DNA of 64,000 nt from CAKZNE01 sp040222435 (lineage in GTDB: Bacteria; Bacteroidota; Bacteroidia; Flavobacteriales; Schleiferiaceae), in contig OZ243107.1 in NCBI GenBank assembly GCA_965212245.1, forward strand, positions 3,472,001 to 3,536,000, given 5' to 3'. Shown piece by piece: positions 35,901 to 43,898 of the stretch. A program made the translations under genes and the position numbers. The notes under the pieces were generated by a model that worked only from the letters and a program-made list of their open reading frames with translations, did not search any database and was not told the origin of the DNA. The stretch's first letter is position 1; every line of letters starts with the position of its first letter.

Positions 35901-35993
35901 ATACCCTATTGCGAAAAATAAGTAGAACGTTAGGGTTGACGGACTTTTATGTACTATTGAAACCATAGGCATTAATTTATTAGTGACACCCAT
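32979..35993 (-). CDS. Propeller-type LytS-like sensor histidine kinase
   Basis: A 1004-residue membrane sensor kinase. After an N-terminal hydrophobic segment (STLTFYLFFAIGYLPFFLGAQ) comes a long periplasmic two-component propeller region (ligand-binding repeats with WICD, WLGT and similar blade motifs) and a Y_Y_Y domain near residues 675-745. One transmembrane helix follows (FRLVGLLTISGLIILLF), then a His_kinase domain with LRAQMNPHFIFNAMSSIQQM (phospho-His) and an HATPase with QPLVENALKHGLL. It phosphorylates the LytTR regulator encoded on the opposite strand 83 bp away. The start could also be one of two ATGs 7-9 codons later. Signals are probably extracellular polymers. Confidence 0.9.
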   Translation of the reverse strand: MGVTNKLMPMVSIVHKSPSTLTFYLFFAIGYLPFFLGAQISNPTQAEIQKIHGLDEVLMGNINDIYCDTNNFIWICDPAQVIRYNGHHYRTIGTDFFTGNFNLQFFEDDFGRPWLISLSGEIGYIKNDYVKDFAYNDTVSKLIYRASYESVYFDRDSTLHLGTKSYGYYKIYKDGKLERKLSDSDSLFGVLAVARKGHPPVISSTSLASQKNEEPYSFYYLDEQMNVIFSEPFDNKNRLYLSSLERFGDSSYLYSGGNNELFHFDEKGLKHHVVYDYNILHTLVDENDGIWLGTVGEGTHFFSSMESLVSGEKPVVYLEGEISAAVCEDKDKGLWFKSSKDIYYITAPQVRRFTSYPGLGETERIKVVAATDSFAYVASDTEINRINRNGKITHLPLSPLLSKKKIDQSYRALYYDTIAKCLWAGGARAQLYYWQNGKWGESSAFQKANITQGIKKIMPHPEPGTLCIIAGAHFNLIKNDSVIYHRLFQNQELTDVAFTPDGKTWVASSKSLGYIKNGEYVDVTDNYPMMSAPFYSLYYHQGRLWVNDDRNRGYIDSKNNFHSVSEISGHYAFNDPDNGLWFPTCCEGLVHQLYEGDSLSGSINYNVSTSIARSIFNSSFIWGDSLFIGSPNGLFLAVENELDTYRSGPKTFIEDVFINGHKREPARHYEVEYDENFLQIDFTGIFYTNGKQYINYRYKLEGLKDEWITGIRNFAQFTNLNPGHYTFILQSRIGNRPYSEPLKLTFTIAPPFWETWWFRLVGLLTISGLIILLFRNRLKAQRKRSQLEIDKLRYQQSALRAQMNPHFIFNAMSSIQQMVFNNESENAADHIALFARLMRQVLDLSQKELVSLAEEFELLNNYLGLEFIRFNESLKFSIETSTEVPADTIGIPPLLIQPLVENALKHGLLGKGCSEGEIKIRAYFENDFMVVEVRDNGVGYRTKKKSTESHQSFGLRSTYQRIELVNMSKKNKMKIDINPAVHTRAENPGTTVKVYVPNKEEYYI

Positions 35994-36076
35994 TTAATCT
36001 GATCATCGTATAACAACCAGCCTACTTGAATTAAGAATCTTTACTCCAAATGCGAAAATAAGTTCCATTTTAATAT

Positions 36077-36808
36077 ATGCGATACCCTATGCACATTCTA
36101 ATAGTTGACAATGAAATACGGCCGGCTAAACTAATAGCGGGTATTCTGGAAAAAAATTACCCTCATTGGAACAGCCCCCTTATAGTTACCAATGAACAAG
36201 AGGCTTTGCAAACTCTGCAACAACAAGTTATAGACTTGCTCTTTTTAGATATTGAAATGCCGGAAATGACCGGTTTTGATCTTTTAGAGAATATAAATTT
36301 AACTAACATACCGGCTGTGATCTTTACTACGGCCCATAAAGAATACGCAGCCAGAGCCTTCCGGGTAAATGCCATAGATTATTTACTTAAACCGGTTCTT
36401 TCTTCACAACTGATTGGGGCTGTGGAAAAGGTGCGAAATACCGTAGAGCAAAAACTTAAGACCAAAACCATACCTGATCATAAAACCAAAATTACAGTAT
36501 ACGAGGGGCAGAGTTATCATATTATTTACCTGGATCAATTGATACGGGTAGAAGCAGATGGCAACTACGCACGTTTCATAATGGTCGATAACCAACGTTT
36601 GCTAAGTAGTAAGGGGCTTAAGTTTTATGAAGAACTATTGGAAAAATATGGTTTCCTGAGGTGCCATAAATCACACCTGGTTAATCTGCAGCATATAAAG
36701 TCATACACCTTGGCAGATGGAGGTTACATTAATCTTACCAATGAGGAACGGCTCCCGTTGGCAGTTTCCAAAAAACGGATTTTACTGGATAAACTGGAAT
36801 TATCCTGA
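36077..36808 (+). CDS. LytTR-family response regulator
   Basis: A 243-residue two-component regulator with a receiver domain (phospho-acceptor Asp in LLFLDIEMPEMTGFDLLENI near residue 57, TTAHKEYAARAF near 87, DYLLKPVL near 103) and a LytTR DNA-binding domain (KITVYEGQSYHIIYLDQLI, then FLRCHKSHLVNLQHIKSYT near 194-212). It is divergent from the sensor kinase gene with an 83-bp promoter region between. It probably controls the neighbouring T9SS protein or other surface genes. An alternative start at 36089 would trim four residues. Confidence 0.92.
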   Translation: MRYPMHILIVDNEIRPAKLIAGILEKNYPHWNSPLIVTNEQEALQTLQQQVIDLLFLDIEMPEMTGFDLLENINLTNIPAVIFTTAHKEYAARAFRVNAIDYLLKPVLSSQLIGAVEKVRNTVEQKLKTKTIPDHKTKITVYEGQSYHIIYLDQLIRVEADGNYARFIMVDNQRLLSSKGLKFYEELLEKYGFLRCHKSHLVNLQHIKSYTLADGGYINLTNEERLPLAVSKKRILLDKLELS

Positions 36809-36924
36809 AACCTTTCATCCAAAATTTCCACACTTTCAGAAAGTAATTCCTATACATTATACAAGTACGCTCATGCCTGATATGTGCTACAACTAGTTTA
36901 GCGTATCACTAAAAAATATTTATT

Positions 36925-38682
36925 ATGATACGATTAAAACTTTCATTACTGCTATTAATTTTTAGCTGCCATGGTGCCTTTGCACAGTGGAATAGCATTG
37001 GATCTATAGCCGCTACTGTCAATAGCTTTTACCATGACATTGCTTATCATCCTCAAACTTATGAACCCTATGTGATTTTTACTGACCAAAATGCAAATGA
37101 TAAAGCATCTATTATGAGATATGATGGTACCCAATGGGTATATTTTGCTACCGGCATTTCAACAGGTGAAGTTTCTTACCCTAATATAGAAATTACAGCT
37201 AGTGGAACTATATATATAGCATTTAGCGACCACGATCATAACAGAAAAACGACTGTTATGTACAAAAACCCAGGTGGTTCTTGGGCCACATACGGTACAG
37301 CAGGCTTTTCCCAAGGAGCGGCTTATGAAATTGACTTCTATGCCGAAGATCTTTCAGACCCTAATATTTCCGGGAATGCACATTTATTTATTTCATTTGT
37401 TGACGCAGGAAACTTCACGTATCCAACGCCAGCTCCTCTCACTGTTATGGCCAATGATGCAGGCTGTAGTTGCTGGAATTTACTGGGTAATCGATTTTTT
37501 ACAGATTTTCAATTTGATTATGATGCGCGTTTTCCCAGTATTGTAGCTAACAATGATTTAATCTCTGTAAGTTATACCGAGGGTGTATTTTCTTCCTCTG
37601 AAGAGATATATGTAATGCAAATTGACCTGAATGCATCAAATCCCTCCTGGTCTGTGATTGGCGGCAGCTTTGTTGATGACATTGACCTTGGTTATGTTGC
37701 TATGAATATTAATCCTGCTAATGATGAACTTACACTAGCCTACCAAGGAAGTAACGGAAAGCTTTTAGTTCGCAATTTTGATGGCACCAGCTGGAACTAT
37801 ATAGGGTCCTCAAACGGAGTGTCTGCCGGGCAGGTAAGTCCCTTGGTTGATCTTCAATTTCACCCCGGTAGCGGAGCTCCATACGTTCTTTTCGGAGATA
37901 ACAATCAAAATAATAAGCTTTCAGTTATGACCTTTAACAACTCCACATGGAATTATGTTGGTCAACCTGGTTTTGGTATTTCTCTGGGCTCAACACACCT
38001 TTTAGCTTTCCACCCTCAAACCTATGCCCCTTTGGCTTCTGTATTCGATAACGGCCCTTTACAAGGTACAATCTACAACTACCTTTTTAGTGACGGATGT
38101 TCACGAGTTCTTTCTTCTAACCAGGAACCTATATATAGTCCGGTTAGCGGGGCCAGTTCCTACCAGTTTGAGGTTGTAAACCCGATAACTCAAACCAGCT
38201 ACTTAGTAACTGGTTTTCAAGGAAATAATTATATGAAAGCCACTCAAATCCCCAATTATGAAGATGATTTTACCTATCACATAAGATCAAGGGCATATTA
38301 TGCTATGTTAAATGGATGGAGTCAGTGGACTGAATATTGCTACATAACCACTCCTGAGCAGACAGTAGGTGATGAGGATGAAGAAGACAATCCCAACGGT
38401 GGTTTTGGCGGTGGTTTTAATGGAGGTGACCAAATCAGTATTTACCCCAACCCTGCTTCTGGCACAATAACCCTCGGCTTAAGCAATCAGGTAGAGGCTT
38501 CCAATGAGATTAAACTGAATATTTTCAGTTCAACCGGTCAGTTGGTTAAAACTATTGACCCTTCTTTCGCAGAGACGGACATCACCACCAAACTTGATCT
38601 GAGTGATCTGGCTCCGGGTATGTATATGATCAGTGGTTTTGTAAGCCAGCAAGCGGTAAACAAAACGTTTATTGTAGAATAA
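36925..38682 (+). CDS. T9SS-exported repeat protein
   Basis: A 585-residue secreted protein. The signal peptide is MIRLKLSLLLLIFSCHGAFAQ. Residues 22-380 contain repeated segments with the pattern W-x-x-x-G and conserved turns of hits such as LHPQTYEPYVIF and HPGSGAPYVLF, suggesting a beta-propeller. A Gly-rich linker (NPNGGFGGGFNGGDQ) leads to a C-terminal type A sorting domain ISIYPNPASGTITLGL...LAPGMYMISG, the address for T9SS export to the cell surface. It follows the LytTR regulator by 116 bp and is a plausible target of it. A terminator follows. Confidence 0.82.
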   Translation: MIRLKLSLLLLIFSCHGAFAQWNSIGSIAATVNSFYHDIAYHPQTYEPYVIFTDQNANDKASIMRYDGTQWVYFATGISTGEVSYPNIEITASGTIYIAFSDHDHNRKTTVMYKNPGGSWATYGTAGFSQGAAYEIDFYAEDLSDPNISGNAHLFISFVDAGNFTYPTPAPLTVMANDAGCSCWNLLGNRFFTDFQFDYDARFPSIVANNDLISVSYTEGVFSSSEEIYVMQIDLNASNPSWSVIGGSFVDDIDLGYVAMNINPANDELTLAYQGSNGKLLVRNFDGTSWNYIGSSNGVSAGQVSPLVDLQFHPGSGAPYVLFGDNNQNNKLSVMTFNNSTWNYVGQPGFGISLGSTHLLAFHPQTYAPLASVFDNGPLQGTIYNYLFSDGCSRVLSSNQEPIYSPVSGASSYQFEVVNPITQTSYLVTGFQGNNYMKATQIPNYEDDFTYHIRSRAYYAMLNGWSQWTEYCYITTPEQTVGDEDEEDNPNGGFGGGFNGGDQISIYPNPASGTITLGLSNQVEASNEIKLNIFSSTGQLVKTIDPSFAETDITTKLDLSDLAPGMYMISGFVSQQAVNKTFIVE

Positions 38683-38705
38683 ATCCTCTCCTAAATTAAC
38701 TTCAG

Positions 38706-38731
38706 AGCCCCGCTAAAAGCGGGGCTTTTTA
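38706..38731 (+). terminator. Terminator after the T9SS gene
   Basis: AGCCCCGC (38706-38713) pairs with GCGGGGCT (38719-38726), then five Ts. Confidence 0.85.
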
Positions 38732-38763
38732 CGTAAAAGTTATATGCCCGGTATATACAGTTG

Positions 38764-38982
38764 TTAAGGTTTCTTTCCCTTTAGCCATGCATAGATAGCC
38801 ATAGCATGACCATGTCCCAATTCAAATTCCGCTTTCAGCCAATCGGTGATCTGGGTGGCTTTTACCTCTTCTTTGACCTTTCCGTTCTCAGTAAACCTCT
38901 TTTGTTCGGCAAGTTTCTTAAAATCGGCAGGGCTCTTACCGGTCTTGCCTTCAATGTTATTCAGATAGGCTTGAAATGACAC
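38764..38982 (-). CDS. DUF4287 protein
   Basis: A 72-residue soluble protein with the DUF4287 pattern: SFQAYLNNIEGKTGKSPADF, a basic middle segment (EVKATQITDWLKAEFELGHG) and HAMAIYAWLKG at the end. The family is widespread, small and of unknown function; it is often found fused or next to DUF5655 modules. It stands alone here. The intergenic region before it holds REP-like palindromes. Confidence 0.85.
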   Translation of the reverse strand: MSFQAYLNNIEGKTGKSPADFKKLAEQKRFTENGKVKEEVKATQITDWLKAEFELGHGHAMAIYAWLKGKKP

Positions 38983-39150
38983 GCTATTCTCTTTAAAGTT
39001 TAACTACTTCAAAAGAACTGCATACCAGTTATATGGTAAGGGGTGAAATACGACAATGAAAAGGGAAGTTTGCGGCAGCCATATAAGGTTCTATAGCACC
39101 AACCGAATCTCTGATAGAGCCATCGCTCCCCACGTTTACAAAGCTCAGCC

Positions 39151-39166
39151 CGATTATCGCGCGACC
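39151..39166. repeat. REP-like palindrome 1
   Basis: CGATTATCGCGCGACC, a partial copy preceded by AAAGCTC as in later copies. Confidence 0.5.
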
Positions 39167-39184
39167 ATTACTTCTCAAACTCAA

Positions 39185-39214
39185 AGCTCACGTGCGATTA
39201 TATCGCGCGGGCTA
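39185..39214. repeat. REP-like palindrome 2
   Basis: GCGATTATATCGCGCGGGCT with the flanking AGCTC makes an imperfect hairpin, 48 bp before the transposase gene. Confidence 0.65.
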
Positions 39215-39261
39215 TTCAAGGCTCTTTAATTTTATTCATCTCTTCTGATTACCTTTCCATT

Positions 39262-39816
39262 ATGAGCCGGAATTACAAATTCCATAACCCGGAAGGATTA
39301 TACTTTGTAAGTTTTGCTGTGGTGGGCTGGTTGGATGTGTTTACCCGTGCAGAGTATAAAGATATTATTGTAGATAGCCTCCGCTTTTGCCAGAAAGAGA
39401 AAGGGATGGAAATAGCGGCCTGGATCATCATGAATAATCATATCCATCTGATATTCCGCAGCATTAAAGAGCGAAAACCCGAACTTTTGCTGGGTGATTT
39501 CAAAAGGTTTACTAGTAAGGCGGTGGTAAAAGCAATTCAGGAAAGCCTCTTGGAAAACCGAAAAGAATTCTTTCTGAACCGGTTTGCAGAAGAAGCAAAG
39601 AGAAGCTCAAACGTCCACCAATTCCAATTCTGGCAACATGATAATCATCCTATTGAGCTATGGAGCCCAAAGGTTACCGCCCAAAAGATAGATTACTTGC
39701 ATAACAATCCCGTTAAAGCTGGTTATGTAGAAAACCCGGAAGATTACCTCTACAGTAGTACGAGAGATTATTCCGGAGAGAAAGGTTTATTGGATGATTT
39801 GCTGATCTTGAAGTGA
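39262..39816 (+). CDS. REP-associated tyrosine transposase (RAYT, IS200-like)
   Basis: A 184-residue single-copy Y1 transposase of the TnpA_REP group, which cuts single-stranded REP hairpins. The metal site HxH is in AWIIMNNHIHLIFRS (residues about 53-67), and the catalytic tyrosine is probably among the YLHNNPVKAGYVENPEDYLY block near 150-169. The start is ATG at 39262. GCGCGAT(T/A)NTATCGCGC palindromes lie before and after it, and these are its likely substrates. Unlike insertion sequences it has no terminal inverted repeats of its own, as is usual for RAYTs. Confidence 0.9.
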   Translation: MSRNYKFHNPEGLYFVSFAVVGWLDVFTRAEYKDIIVDSLRFCQKEKGMEIAAWIIMNNHIHLIFRSIKERKPELLLGDFKRFTSKAVVKAIQESLLENRKEFFLNRFAEEAKRSSNVHQFQFWQHDNHPIELWSPKVTAQKIDYLHNNPVKAGYVENPEDYLYSSTRDYSGEKGLLDDLLILK

Positions 39817-39831
39817 ATTGGGATTGGAATT

Positions 39832-39851
39832 TTGCGCGCGAAAGATTCGCG
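39832..39851. repeat. REP-like palindrome 3
   Basis: TTGCGCGCGAAAGATTCGCG, a diverged copy 15 bp after the RAYT stop codon. Confidence 0.4.
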
Positions 39852-39862
39852 TTGGAGCTATT

Positions 39863-39896
39863 AGGCTAGTTTCGCGCGATACAATCGCGCGCGAGC
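39863..39896. repeat. REP-like palindrome 4 (reverse orientation)
   Basis: A long hairpin: arms GGCT...AGCC flank TCGCGCGATACAATCGCGCG. It is the inverse of palindromes 6 and 7, so the RAYT gene is bracketed by REPs in opposite orientation. Confidence 0.7.
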
Positions 39897-40082
39897 CAAA
39901 GGGAAAAGATTCGCGCTAGAGCATGTATGTTCTTTACACTGCTCTGACACAATTATATCGTTCAGGGTTACTAGAAGCTTATTTAAAACTTACCGAATAG
40001 CTCGTCTGAAGGTATTTAATCAACTTTTCATAGTGATCAGCATCATATAGCTCCATAACAGCTTTCTATTCCAAGGTTGCCT

Positions 40083-40107
40083 AAGCGCGATTGTATCGCG
40101 CGGCTAT
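40083..40107. repeat. REP-like palindrome 6
   Basis: GCGCGATTGTATCGCGCGGC, matching palindrome 7 over GCGCGATTGTATCGCGC. Confidence 0.65.
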
Positions 40108-40245
40108 TATCTATACTATTTCAAAGTCCAAAAGGATTTTCAAAAGTTGATTTGAACCTTCAAACTCGCTGATTTCTTTTTCACCTATAGCCATAACAGT
40201 CGTCTTTTATCCCCTTTTACTGACTCGCGAACGAGTTTACAAAGA

Positions 40246-40275
40246 AAGCTCCCGCGCGATTGTATCGCGCAACTA
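40246..40275. repeat. REP-like palindrome 7
   Basis: AAGCTC then CGCGCGATTGTATCGCGC (40253-40270), abutting the 3' end of the ornithine aminotransferase gene, where it may act as a transcript end. Confidence 0.7.
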
Positions 40276-41523
40276 CTACCTCCCAAACTCCTCTATCGTT
40301 CTTTTGATAATAGCAACACAATCGTATAGTTGCTCTTCTGTCATTACCAGTGGTGGAGCAAAACGGATGATATTACCGTGGGTGGGCTTGGCCAGTAGGC
40401 CGTTGTCTTTCAGCTTTACACATATATCCCAGGCGGTGGAACTGTCCTCATTGTCGTTAATCACAATAGCGTTGAGCAATCCTTTACCGCGAACCAGTTT
40501 TACCAGCTCATTACCCTCAATAAAACCTTGCATCTCCCTGCGGAAGATCTCACCCAGGCGGTAGGCATTCTCCGCCAGCTTTTCATCTTTAATCACTTCC
40601 AGGGCGGCTGTAGCTACCACGGCAGCTAAAGGGTTTCCACCAAAGGTAGAACCGTGCTGTCCGGGTTTGATCACTTCCATAATATGTTTATCGGCCAATA
40701 CCGCAGAAACTGGATAAGCTCCGCCACTCAGTGCCTTACCCAGGGTTACCATATCCGGCTTTATACCTTCGTAATCACAGGCCAGGAGTTTTCCGGTGCG
40801 GGCAATTCCGGTTTGTATCTCATCAGCAATAAATAGTGCATTATGCTCTTTACAAAGGGCGTGGCATTTTTTGAGGTAACCCTCATCCGGTACCATTACC
40901 CCGGCTTCTCCCTGTATAGGTTCCACCAGAAAACCGGCTACGTTCTTATTCTCTTTCAATACTTTTTCCAGGGCTTGTGTATCATTGTAAGGGATCTTCA
41001 CAAAACCGGGCGTATACGGACCAAAATGCTTGCGGGCATCCTCGTCATTACTAAAGGAAATTACGGTAGTTGTGCGACCGTGAAAGTTATTCTCTGCTAC
41101 AATGATCACCGCTTCATTTTCTTCAATACCACGTTTTTCGTAGGCCCATTTACGGCAGATCTTAATAGCCGTTTCCACCGCCTCAGCACCGGTATTCATA
41201 GGTAACAATTGCTCGTATCCAAAGTATTCGGTAGCGTATTTTTCATACTCTCCCAGGCGTGAATTATAGAAAGCCCGGCTGGTAAGCGTTAGTTTTTCAG
41301 CCTGTTTTTTCATGGCCTCCACAATACGTGGATGACAATGTCCTTGATTTACAGCGGAATAAGCTGAAAGAAAGTCATAGTACTTTTTTCCTTCCACATC
41401 CCATACATACACACCTTCGCCACGGTCTAACACCACCGGTAAAGGGTGATAATTATGCGCTCCGTAGCGATTTTCCAGTTGCATGGCTTCTTTTGAGGTT
41501 AGGGTTTCTTCCAGTACTGACAT
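40276..41523 (-). CDS. rocD: Ornithine aminotransferase
   Basis: A 415-residue class III PLP aminotransferase that moves the delta-amino group of ornithine to 2-oxoglutarate, yielding glutamate semialdehyde for proline and arginine metabolism. Family landmarks: RYGAHNYHPLPVVLDRGEGV at the N-terminus, MNTGAEAVETAIKICRKWAY near 109-128, FHGRTTTVISFS near 151, ADEIQTGIARTGK near 234, and the Schiff-base lysine in TLGKALSGGAYPVSAV near 262. The start pattern and HGSTFGGNPLAAVVA further support RocD over other members. A REP palindrome touches its 3' end. Confidence 0.93.
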   Translation of the reverse strand: MSVLEETLTSKEAMQLENRYGAHNYHPLPVVLDRGEGVYVWDVEGKKYYDFLSAYSAVNQGHCHPRIVEAMKKQAEKLTLTSRAFYNSRLGEYEKYATEYFGYEQLLPMNTGAEAVETAIKICRKWAYEKRGIEENEAVIIVAENNFHGRTTTVISFSNDEDARKHFGPYTPGFVKIPYNDTQALEKVLKENKNVAGFLVEPIQGEAGVMVPDEGYLKKCHALCKEHNALFIADEIQTGIARTGKLLACDYEGIKPDMVTLGKALSGGAYPVSAVLADKHIMEVIKPGQHGSTFGGNPLAAVVATAALEVIKDEKLAENAYRLGEIFRREMQGFIEGNELVKLVRGKGLLNAIVINDNEDSSTAWDICVKLKDNGLLAKPTHGNIIRFAPPLVMTEEQLYDCVAIIKRTIEEFGR

Positions 41524-41584
41524 ATTGTATTCTTTAAAGGGTTTTAAGTCGATCTTCTTTACGTATTAAAAAGGCGTGGAGCAG

Positions 41585-41614
41585 TTTGTTCAGAAGGCAA
41601 ATCATTTACCTTTG
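41585..41614 (+). promoter_or_regulatory. -33/-7 promoter for the RNA methyltransferase gene
   Basis: TTTG (41585-41588) and TACCTTTG (41607-41614) are 18 bp apart, close to the Bacteroidota consensus spacing. The ATG follows 6 bp after the -7 box, so the mRNA would be leaderless or nearly so. This supports the start at 41621 over 41576. Confidence 0.55.
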
Positions 41615-41620
41615 CCGGCT

Positions 41621-43063
41621 ATGTCGCAGCAACGTTTATTTCATCGCTACCAAAGGGTTGAACTTACTATAGATGACCTCGCCTTTGAGGGTAAAGGTAT
41701 TGCGAAAATCCAGACTGAAAAAGGCCAGTTTATAGTTTTTGTACCCAATACCATTCCCGGACAAAGGGTATGGGTGAAAATAATTAAGGCCAAAAGCTCT
41801 TTTGCTGAAGCTAAATTAGTGAAGGTACTGGAGAAAAGCCCGCTGGAAACGGAAACTCCCTTCCACCCTATTCCGGGTGCTCCTTATATCACTCTACCCA
41901 TTGAAGATCAGCACCATTATAAACGCAAGACTACCATAGAGCTTTTCAGACGTATTGGTAAGATCGAAAACGCTGAGGACAGGCTGGATGAGTTTATCCC
42001 CTCTCCTTCCCTCTACCATTACCGAAACAAGATGGAGTACTCCTTCTCGGGTGTGGGACACAACCGTGAGAAAGATGAGGATTACGAGGGCTTTGCCCTT
42101 GGTTTTAAAAAGCGCGGACAGTGGCTTTCGGTTGAGCCCATGCAAAAGGATTCCGGTCTTTTTGACGAGGAGCTGGAAAACCACATACCGGACATTCAGC
42201 GCTTTTTTGAGGATGCCGGACATACAGGATGGCATGGTAAGCATCACACCGGTTTTTGCCGCTTTCTTACTGTAAAACGGTCTTTTAAGAATGATACGCT
42301 TTTAGTGAACCTCACCACATCTTCCAGTGAACTGGAACGTTTTGATAAAGCTGGCTTTACCCGCCTGATGAAAGATATATTAGGTGAACGATTAGCGGGA
42401 TTGCTCCATACCGTAAATGACGACCCCGGGGACCGCCCCAATACCACCGATGGAACCCGGGAGATATTGCACGGAAAGCCGGAGCTTACAGAACATATTT
42501 GCGGCCTGCAATTCCGCATAAGCCCGGAGAGCTTTTTTCAGACCAACCCGCAAAGTGCAGAGCGTTTGTATACCAAGGCTTTAGATTACGTCTTTGAAAA
42601 AGACCTGGGCGATAAACCGGTGGTTCTGGATCTCTTTTCCGGTACGGGTACCATTACCCAGTTGCTGGCTCAACGTTCTAAGCATAAAACCATCATCGGG
42701 GTAGAGATTGTACCCGAAGCGGTGGAAGATGCACGCTCAACGGCTGCACTAAACGGTTTGGATAACCTTGATTTTTACGCCAATGACGTGGGTAAGTTCC
42801 TTTTGGAAAACCCGCAGTATAGCGGTAAGATAGGCACCCTTATTATGGATCCTCCCCGGGCTGGTATTGCGCCTAAAACCCTGCGGAAGGTCATTCGCCT
42901 TGGTGCCGAACGCATGGTTTATATTTCCTGCAACCCCGCCACCCAGGCCCGTGATATGGTCACGCTCCATGAGTACGGCTATGAATTGAAGAAATACAGC
43001 CTGGTAGATCAGTTTCCACATACGGCTCATATTGAAAGTGTGGCCCTGTTTGAGAAAGTTTGA
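41621..43063 (+). CDS. RlmD/TrmA-family RNA 5-methyluridine methyltransferase
   Basis: A 480-residue SAM-dependent enzyme that methylates a uridine in 23S rRNA or tRNA. The N-terminal TRAM domain is at about residues 8-65. The methyltransferase shows FQTNPQSAERLY, LDLFSGTGTITQLLA (SAM site), MDPPRAGIAPK, the catalytic cysteine in VYISCNPATQARDM and the C-terminal general base Glu in HIESVALFEK. The iron-sulfur motif CxxxxxCGGC found in many RlmC/RlmD proteins is absent between the TRAM and catalytic domains. The exact target base is therefore not certain. Confidence 0.88.
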   Translation: MSQQRLFHRYQRVELTIDDLAFEGKGIAKIQTEKGQFIVFVPNTIPGQRVWVKIIKAKSSFAEAKLVKVLEKSPLETETPFHPIPGAPYITLPIEDQHHYKRKTTIELFRRIGKIENAEDRLDEFIPSPSLYHYRNKMEYSFSGVGHNREKDEDYEGFALGFKKRGQWLSVEPMQKDSGLFDEELENHIPDIQRFFEDAGHTGWHGKHHTGFCRFLTVKRSFKNDTLLVNLTTSSSELERFDKAGFTRLMKDILGERLAGLLHTVNDDPGDRPNTTDGTREILHGKPELTEHICGLQFRISPESFFQTNPQSAERLYTKALDYVFEKDLGDKPVVLDLFSGTGTITQLLAQRSKHKTIIGVEIVPEAVEDARSTAALNGLDNLDFYANDVGKFLLENPQYSGKIGTLIMDPPRAGIAPKTLRKVIRLGAERMVYISCNPATQARDMVTLHEYGYELKKYSLVDQFPHTAHIESVALFEKV

Positions 43064-43237
43064 GAGTAAAAAAATAGTACCACATCCGATAGCACCGGTG
43101 GTTCTTCCTGCCACACACTAAACCTTACAACAATTGTTCATCAGTCCAGAAAGTTGTTTCAATAATCTAAAGAGAAATCACCAAAACAAACCCTTCTCAG
43201 CACCACTGAAAAACCCCTGTCATTTCAGAATATTCTA

Positions 43238-43275
43238 AATAAAACACCCCCTGAAATTGAAAATTCCAAGGGGCA
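43238..43275 (-). terminator. Terminator after the 43.3-kb lipoprotein gene
   Basis: On the minus strand CCCCT (from 43273-43269) pairs with AGGGG (43252-43248), and the transcript then runs into GTGTTTTATTT. Confidence 0.5.
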
Positions 43276-43301
43276 TTTTATTAATACTTTATACTTGGAT
43301 T

Positions 43302-43898
43302 TTAACAAGGACTAAAATCGTAATCGTGTGTATTTTCCATCCAAAAAACGTAATGGGTCCGGTGTCCAGTATGCCATCCGTTCACACAGGGACTATATTC
43401 CCAATCAGACCAGCCCCAGAATCTTCTTCCGTTGGCTAATGGAGCTCCGCTGCCATTGGCATCTTCCACCACCTTGATAAAATCAAACCCATTTGTAGGA
43501 GCATAATTGGGATTATTATCGATCTGTTGATACCGTGTGGTTTCATTCAGACCTATATCAACGGTGGTCATTATAAAATTGGTCCTGTCCACATCCACAA
43601 AGTACAAAAAGGCTCCTGAGGCATTATCTACGGCAATATATCCACGGGCTTCTGTACCCACAATAACCTCTGTTACAGCATATTTCATATTCATATCAGC
43701 AGTAATTACAGATTTTCCGAACTGGAAGTTCTGGCTGTAGTATGAATTCAGAAAAGTTGTTACAGTCCGTCCGCCTGTATTTTTATTTATGGTTTCCTGC
43801 TTAGGTTTTTCCAGTTTGGAGTCTTCCTCCTTAGAGCAGGATGTAAGAGCAATGACAAACAATGACATTGCAAAAAGTAAATACTTGATCTTTTTCAT
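43302..43898 (-). CDS. Hypothetical lipoprotein
   Basis: A 198-residue lipoprotein with signal MKKIKYLLFAMSLFVIALTSCS and a lysine/glutamate-rich linker (EEDSKLEKPKQETINKN). The mature domain has regular strands (YAVTEVIVGTEARGYIAVDN and GAFLYFVDVDRTNFIMTTVD) and two Cys near the C-terminus (PCVNGWH, FSPC), which could form a disulfide. No family is recognised. It is probably exposed on the cell surface. A 379-bp AT-rich region precedes it. Confidence 0.6.
   Translation of the reverse strand: MKKIKYLLFAMSLFVIALTSCSKEEDSKLEKPKQETINKNTGGRTVTTFLNSYYSQNFQFGKSVITADMNMKYAVTEVIVGTEARGYIAVDNASGAFLYFVDVDRTNFIMTTVDIGLNETTRYQQIDNNPNYAPTNGFDFIKVVEDANGSGAPLANGRRFWGWSDWEYSPCVNGWHTGHRTHYVFWMENTHDYDFSPC

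Larger units (their letters stand above)
39817..40275. other. REP-rich gap after the RAYT gene
   Basis: No full gene is seen. Besides palindromes 3, 4, 6 and 7, two short minus-strand frames (about 40121-40204, 27 codons, and 39984-40061, 25 codons) read like pieces of a protein interrupted by palindrome 6. Confidence 0.5.

Noticed and set aside
39151..40275. CRISPR array
   Set aside because: The repeats are palindromic, unevenly spaced and in both orientations, with no unique spacers of constant length, and no cas genes are near.
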